Below, piece by piece: positions 58,505 to 64,000 of a stretch of DNA of 64,000 nucleotides; the stretch's first letter is position 1, and the number at the start of each line of letters is the position of its first letter. Source of the DNA: Calliopum simillimum (taxonomy: Eukaryota > Arthropoda > Insecta > Diptera > Lauxaniidae). Below the pieces are notes generated by a model, which was given only the letters and a program-made list of their open reading frames with translations, had not been told where the DNA came from and ran no database searches. A program made the translations under genes and the position numbers. The DNA lies in NCBI GenBank assembly GCA_951812925.1, contig OX638370.1:41977948-42041947 (forward strand). The letters run 5' to 3'.

Positions 58505-59030
58505 AGTGGATTTAAGTGAGGTAGTTTTTGCTACATATACAACATTTTCTTTAATTTCGGTTAAAACTACAAATTTCTCAGAAGTACCAACACTCGAACA
58601 CGCCACATACAATTGGCCATGGCTGAAATATTGAGTTTCCAAATTGACACCACATATGTTACTGCAAAGTCTGCTGACCTTGGGACTTATTAATTGTGAT
58701 TGCAAATGCTAATTGAATGGGGAATTGCAATATCTTAAATTCAAATGGCGTGACTGTTGGTATCATTGGTGTTCGTGGAATTAAAATATAATTGCCTGCT
58801 TATTTTCCAGTGATAATGGTAGCTCCGAACACTTTTTGCAAAATTTTTATAACTGTTAATCGTGTTCTATTACATAATTTTGGTGGATTGATGCTACGTA
58901 GAAGAATAATTGGTGCACCTAATTTTAAACTTAAAGCATGCGGTGGCATGCTTGGAGGTTTCAATGAGTTAAGAAATTCAGTTAACATTTTAATACCCTT
59001 ACAAAATAGTCTGGATTTTGCCCTCAAAAT
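58505..59030 (-). pseudogene. Helitron PIF1-like helicase C-terminus relic
   Basis: Minus strand: [44 protein letters not shown]-like NRTRLTVIK and ATIITGK, then a TAA. IPRTPMIPTVTPFEFKILQF and the helicase motif LAFAITINKSQGQ follow. After a frame change come GVNLETQYFSHGQLYVACS and ENVVYVAK. This is the C-terminal (motif V/VI) part of the Rep-helicase made by autonomous Helitrons, which unwinds the donor strand during rolling-circle transposition. Replication-initiator and upstream helicase motifs are absent; DINE-like element F begins 55 bases further on. One stop and one shift make it inactive. Confidence 0.88.
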
Positions 59031-59084
59031 CAGTGATTGTAGTGTTAAAATTAAAAAATTATTTCGAGATGTTTTTGTTCATTA

Positions 59085-59851
59085 TTTTTATACCCAGTGT
59101 ATATTCACTTTGTCCTTCCGTTTGTAACGCAGAGAAGGAGGCGTGGCAGATATGGAAAAGTATATATATTCTTGATCAGCGTCACCTCCTGAGTCGATAT
59201 AGCCATGTCCGTCTGTCTGGCTGGCTGGCTGGCTGTGTGTGGAAATAAATTTTTTGGGAAAACTAAGCAAGATAATTCAATGAAATTCGGTACACTGCCT
59301 CCGTCGTTAAAGTTAGCTCGGGGGATTGAAAATGAGCGAAATCGGTCAACGGACACGCCTACCGCCCATACAAAAAATATCTTCAAAATGCAAATTTTGG
59401 AGTATATTTCACAACAATGCAACCAAAATACACATAAATGTCAGCGCAAGCTCTGAGAAAAAGCTGGTCGAATTCGGACAAGAGGGCGTGGCACCTCTCA
59501 TATAAGCAAAAGCTTCAAAACGCTGTACTGAAAGCGTTTTTTGAGATAGTCAAATTAGATTTAACTCGGACACCTAAAACTATAAATGCAAGCTTTAAGC
59601 AAAAACTGGATAAAATCGGACAAGAGGGCGTGGCTCCTCCCATATGAGCAAAAGCTTTAAAACGCTATTCTGAAAATATTTTTTCAGATAATCAAACCAA
59701 ATTTCACTTAAATACTAAGAACTATGCAAACTCTGAGAAAAAACTGGGTGAATTTGGAGAGCGTGGCACCTCCCACATTAGCAAAATTTTCAAAATACTG
59801 CTGTGTAGGGTATTTAATGTTTGGCCAGGCCAAAGGTAACATCCTTACTAG
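59085..59851 (+). mobile_element. DINE-1-like Helitron element F
   Basis: Left edge ATTTTTATACCCAGTGTATA (the usual CCTACACCC part is shortened), conserved core, short (GGCT)4 tract, units with CATATAAGCAAAAG near 59499 and CATATGAGCAAAAG near 59641, hairpin TTTGGCCAGGCCAAA and CTAG at 59848-59851. It lies directly beside the dead Helitron helicase. Confidence 0.9.
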
Positions 59852-59854
59852 TTT

Positions 59855-62560
59855 TATGCTGTGAACTTCGGTACTTCACATATTTGAAAAGAGGGAAGGT
59901 CAAGCTTCCGTTTGGTGCATACTTCTTTTTGGTAATTTAATTAGAACGGATGCTATAGTAGTATTTTGCAGAAAACAGAAAACTTGTTGATCTGTATTCA
60001 TTTCAATTTGGTTTGAATTTTACACCCAAACTATTTGCTGGGCAGTATGGCTGAAAGCGGACCGTCTGGGACTGGCGATTTATAAGAGCTGAAAGAATGT
60101 GTGAGTAGATGAGAAAAAATCAAAAATTGTTGGAATTTTCGGGAAAAGTTCACATATCGTCACTTTTTTTAGCAGAACTAATCTACGTAAATCCAAAATT
60201 TAAGAAATTGGCAATCTAGCAGCTGTATGGATTTTCTTTCATACCATTTACCCTTATACACAATAAAGATGTTCACACATCTAAAAAATTATAATCAGTT
60301 TAAGTCCTTTTAGTACCACACGACTTAAAGCATCTTCAAAAACATTATATTTGCATTGTTCAAAGGAGGAAATGCGAAAAAACTCACTATAATATCATCA
60401 CATTTTATTTACCCACCATTGTAGCAGTTGGTAACGCAGTTTCAAAGTAGAGTGGCACCATAACCGACACTAAACCAACGCAAATCCACTGTTGACAGTT
60501 GATGGTTTAAATATTTATTAAATATCAGCTTAATGTACGAAATAATACGGATAAGCACATGCAAAAACGAAGGATGTTTTGCTAAAGGCAAGGTTACTTG
60601 CTGCTGCTACTGCTCCTTAGTGGAATTTTCTCCTAAGGTGGCCGGTCAATTCTTTTTTCTATTGCTTTTTTTTTTAAGTTTACTCTTGATGCTAATAACA
60701 ATACGGTTAGAAGGGTAATTCCGGTTATGGCTGCATAGTCACAGAGGCCATCCATCACAGCTTGTTATAGTTTTCGCGACAAGTGATGCAAATACTGTAA
60801 GTACTCGTACATACAGTACAAAAAATTAGTATCGATACTAAGGAAAGTAGCCAAACGGGGATAGTCTTGGTCTATTTGCTTAAGGCCCATATTTGCACAA
60901 GTGGATATGGATAGTTTTCAACTTTTGTCTATATACCTTGTAATTTTTTCAATTGGATTATTGCTTTCAAAGATCTTATCCACTGAAGTAGAGGCATTTC
61001 AACTACATACAAAACTCTGATAACTTTACGTCAATACGACGATAATTCGAAAAGTAAGTACCGAATTGGGAAAACTTGAACGTAAAACGTAATGAGAAAG
61101 ACCATGTCTAAAGTTGCATACTTATTTTGGGTGAAAATCAGGAGATTCTTATCGAAATATTAGAAGCATGATAACAAAATCTAAACAAGCAAAAATTAAA
61201 AAGAATGCCCGATTATTGCCCAATTCAAATAATTTTTTATTTACCCTTATCATGCAATTCGATTTCGATTCAAACTAAATCGAAGCGAGATTTTGCTATC
61301 ATATATTTTGATATACAGATTCGAAATCGAAATTTTTGCAATCAACACCGAATTAGAATCTTATAACTAGAATCTAGTTACTAGATGATAAGGCTGATTC
61401 GACAACGAAACCCTATCAGTGTTGCCCTTTGTTATCACAACTATTGAGCATATGTAAGTCTAGTATTGATATATACTGTATATCGAAAATCTAATATTGA
61501 TGATAATGTAACAATACCACTTTACCACTTGCTTTCTGACTTGTCACCAAGTTAGGGGCCAATCAAGTACGTAACCTTCCTTCGCCTGGGTTACTGTGTT
61601 TCGTCCATGGAGTAGAAGCTGGATAAGAAAATTTCATTTTGCCAATTATTTGCATCAAAGCAGCAAAGCTAATTGACTCTGATGCGTATAATGAAAAGAC
61701 AGAAAGTGCAGAGACTGGTTAAGCGAATTTAGGCAGCCTGGGTGGCAGTAACAGCAACGAAGGGTGTGGAGAGAATCTTGTGGTGCGCTCCGAAAGCCAG
61801 TTGCCTTGAGTAGAGGTTTTGCAGTTGGAGGTTTCATTTTGTCTCATGCTTAAAGACAAGTAGCAGTAACGTGCGGCTGTCAACTGACTTAAGGGATATT
61901 TTTTTCACATTTTAATGCTATCAACGATGAGCGAACGAACGTTACTGCGTTTAATGTTCCAAATTTACCATCTTTCTTATTCAATTTTATTTTTAACGTA
62001 TGGATGATTCCATGTTCAAGTTGTATTGAGAAAAATAATATTTTTACGAAATTTTATCTTTCAATCATCGATCTTTGTTTTTGAGAGTTCTATCTCTGGA
62101 TTGTGTTTGCAATCAAAATCGCCGATAGTTCCAATTTCACTTTTATAAGAATCTTCACAATAATGCACTTTTCTTTATATTTGTGCTCAGATGGTAAAAT
62201 CAGGCATCGCATGTTTTCATAATTTTTCAGGAGAGCATATTTAAAGTTTAAGTTTAAATGAAAAAATCAAAATATCCTGTTTTTCAAGTTGTTTTTTAAG
62301 GAATTACAAGTCCTAGAGCAAATCTGGTTTTGCCATCACCGAGAAGATACCTGGTTTCGCCATATGATCACAGATATATTCTTAAAAGTTTTTCACATAC
62401 TCTTTGTTACAATAGTCAAATATAGATTTGATTCATTATGTTAAATAGATATACTAAGTTCAACCACTTTCATCCCAATTAGAGCCTATTAAGTTTTAGA
62501 GTAACTCTATGACTCTAGAGGAGTTCAGAAACATTAGAATGTCTTCTTAAATAGGTTAAG
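59855..62560. other. Unassigned sequence
   Basis: The longest stretch without a recognised feature. Less dominated by repeats than the rest; no coding frame with a recognisable motif, RNA or terminal repeat. 61400-61900 is closer to average base composition but I see no gene in it. Confidence 0.45.
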
Positions 62561-62569
62561 TTAAACTGT

Positions 62570-63262
62570 TAGAGGATTAAAACTCCTCACCAAAAGAGAC
62601 CCTTTTGTTATAACAGAAGGCCAATCTGTGATGATTCTGAAGGATTCATCACATTCAAGACAAAGTCTGCAAATTGGAAGAAGTTTTAAGCGCAGCATTG
62701 CTCTACAGTATTTAGCCAGAGTAAGATCGATGCCGCCAAAGTTTCGGTTTAAATGAGAATTTTGACGATAGATTTGCTGAGGCAGATTAAAGTCCAATAT
62801 AATTTTAGAGGTGCCCACATTGGCAAGAGAGTCAACAATGTTGTTCTATTCATTGCTCGTGCAGGCTGGATTCCAATGAATGATAACTTTGCTATTTCTG
62901 GCAAGACAGGTCTCTAGTAACGGCTTGGATTTAATTGTCGATGAGTTCAAGGATTTCATCGCAGCATAGCTGTCGAATGTGCATTTTTTGGTAAGTCCTG
63001 CTATTCTCGAAGAATTTCATCCTGAAATATACTAGGAAATAAGTAATCTCAGGTGGACCAATCCATGCACCAGACTAGATCTCCAAATGCTGACCAAGTT
63101 TGTTGTTCATCCCACATGGATTTAGGTGGCGTCCATGTGAGGAAGTTTTTATCGAAATAGATGGGCTGGAGCATATCTTCCAACAGCATGCTGAACTCTG
63201 CCTTAGTCTTCAGATTCTTTAGCAGTGAGGGACGCCCTCTAAAATAATGTTATTAGCTTTAC
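62570..63262 (-). pseudogene. LINE RNase H relic (minus)
   Basis: Minus strand: FLTWTPPKSMWDEQQTWSAF and DLVWCMDWST (decayed YTDGSK block), then CTFDSYAAMKSLNSSTIKSK (matching DSQAAIKALNS of relatives), KVIIHWNPACTSNE, a stop, and NNIVDSLANVG (matching NEKADELA). The tail block LTLAKYCRAMLRLKLLPICR, then LCLECDESFRI, follows. Several acidic active-site residues are lost. Third RNase H LINE in the window and the most decayed. Confidence 0.8.
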
Positions 63263-63589
63263 TTCTCATGATGCTTTAAATTTTGATAATACTGCTCAAT
63301 TCAAGCAATCTTGAATTTCGACTAATGCTGCTCATAATTGGAACATTCTTGATGGTTATTGCGATGTTTACACAAAATTTCTCGTAGAAATGAACCTCTT
63401 TCAACTTGTAGCTGCAATGTAGAACTCACTTTGTACTCATCGTATCTTGTAGTTGGTTTTTGTTTATTTCTGTACTCCAATTCAAGATATTTGAGTGGCT
63501 GCCCATTTGTCCAAAAGTTTTATTAAAATCTGTATACCTATATGGCATCAACTTGAGGACCCTGTTAAAATTATGAAATGCAATATTGA

Positions 63590-63745
63590 TACAGAGAAAA
63601 CAACATTGTCAAAAGTGACAGAAACGTGGTTATTTTAACCACGTGGCGACCCAAATTTTGAACATGGTTCGATTGTGGCAGTTTTAACAACACGCGTTGT
63701 TAAATGAGTTTTAGCTACGTTTATGAGTGATTTAACAACGAGCGT
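63590..63745. repeat. Cluster of short palindromes
   Basis: Contains ACGTGGTTATTTTAACCACGT (63630-63650) and TTTTAACAACACGCGTTGTTAAA, then TTTAACAACGAGCGTTACTAAA. GTTRTTAAA half-sites recur in both orientations. The left side AGAGAAAACAACATTGTCAA looks like a MITE edge. Non-coding. Confidence 0.5.
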
Positions 63746-63844
63746 TACTAAATAAAATACAAAAAAAAAAAAATTTTTTATTTGTTTTTTAATTCTAATT
63801 TGTTCCTGTCACCAACAATGAAACTGATATTAGCTTTGATTGAT

Positions 63845-64000
63845 GATTGCTCTAGAGTACTCTAGAGCAAGGTAGAGCAGTCAAAAGTGTTCGATGAAAG
63901 TTTTTTCTGCTCTAGGGTGCTCTATTCTACTCTGAAAAGTGTTCGATGAGTCTGCTCCAAACTGCTCTGTTTGCTCTAGATTTTTATGTAGAGCAGGTTG
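63845..64000. repeat. TGCTCTAG-motif cluster at window end
   Basis: TGCTCTA or its complement TAGAGCA occurs about eight times in 155 bases, including GCTCTAGAGTACTCTAGAGC. TGTTCGATGA occurs twice. Probably the edge of a repeat element that continues past the window. Confidence 0.55.

Noticed and set aside
1..64000. CRISPR arrays, bacterial operons or phage genes
   Set aside because: No such structures; spliced transposase, Pol III tRNA signals, LINEs and DINE-type elements show this is animal nuclear DNA.

Overview
This 64 kb window looks like repeat-rich intergenic or heterochromatin-like DNA from a higher fly (Diptera). A tephritid-type fly is a reasonable guess but is not proven. The reasons are high AT content, several Helitron-derived DINE-1/INE-1-type elements, deleted mariner copies, LINEs with RNase H, and frequent CATATGTA-type strings. 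The only intact cellular gene I can support is one tRNA-Arg(ACG). No host protein gene is recognisable, and nearly every open frame is a transposon remnant, a translated tandem repeat or chance.

Layout: 0-13 kb is mostly unassigned AT-rich DNA with a dead Tc1-like transposase, small palindromic MITEs, a ~140-bp minisatellite (7.25-8.33 kb) and an hAT-type MITE with an 8-bp target duplication. 13.1-16.6 kb is a CACTA-type foldback element split by a 2.48 kb hAT element that still carries a two-exon transposase. 16.7-20.7 kb holds two related foldbacks, a MITE with tRNA-like modules, the tRNA-Arg gene, a second hAT transposase relic and a TTAA-flanked MITE. 21.1-22.5 kb is a DINE-like element with a deleted mariner inside. 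23.0-25.5 kb is one large palindrome. 26.5-27.8 kb is a direct duplication. 29.7-30.6 kb is an internally deleted mariner with both ends intact, and 31.0-32.9 kb is a dead LINE reverse transcriptase. 33.5-35.6 kb is the second CACTA-type foldback, carrying its own inserted element. 36.5-37.8 kb holds two hAT-type MITEs that share a target sequence.

39.3-40.2 kb is a DINE-like element, followed by a LINE with RT and RNase H (40.7-43.3 kb). 45.0-48.0 kb holds two more LINE relics on the minus strand with a truncated DINE-like element between them. 50.0-53.4 kb is a non-autonomous hAT-like element with CCCGGGATCC ends and two nested MITEs. 54.3-55.4 kb is a palindrome. 55.6-59.9 kb has three DINE-like copies and a dead Helitron helicase. 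62.6-63.2 kb is another RNase H LINE relic. The last 400 bases contain two motif-rich repeat edges.

There is no operon-like cooperation here; the logic is insertion history. In several places the window contains both filled and empty versions of a site, so insertion order and target duplications can be read directly. The most unusual structures are a MITE family carrying Pol III-like tRNA modules, two hAT-type MITEs sharing one TTGTACAC target, an inverted-repeat insertion without target duplication, and DINE-like elements with ~142-bp internal tandem repeats.
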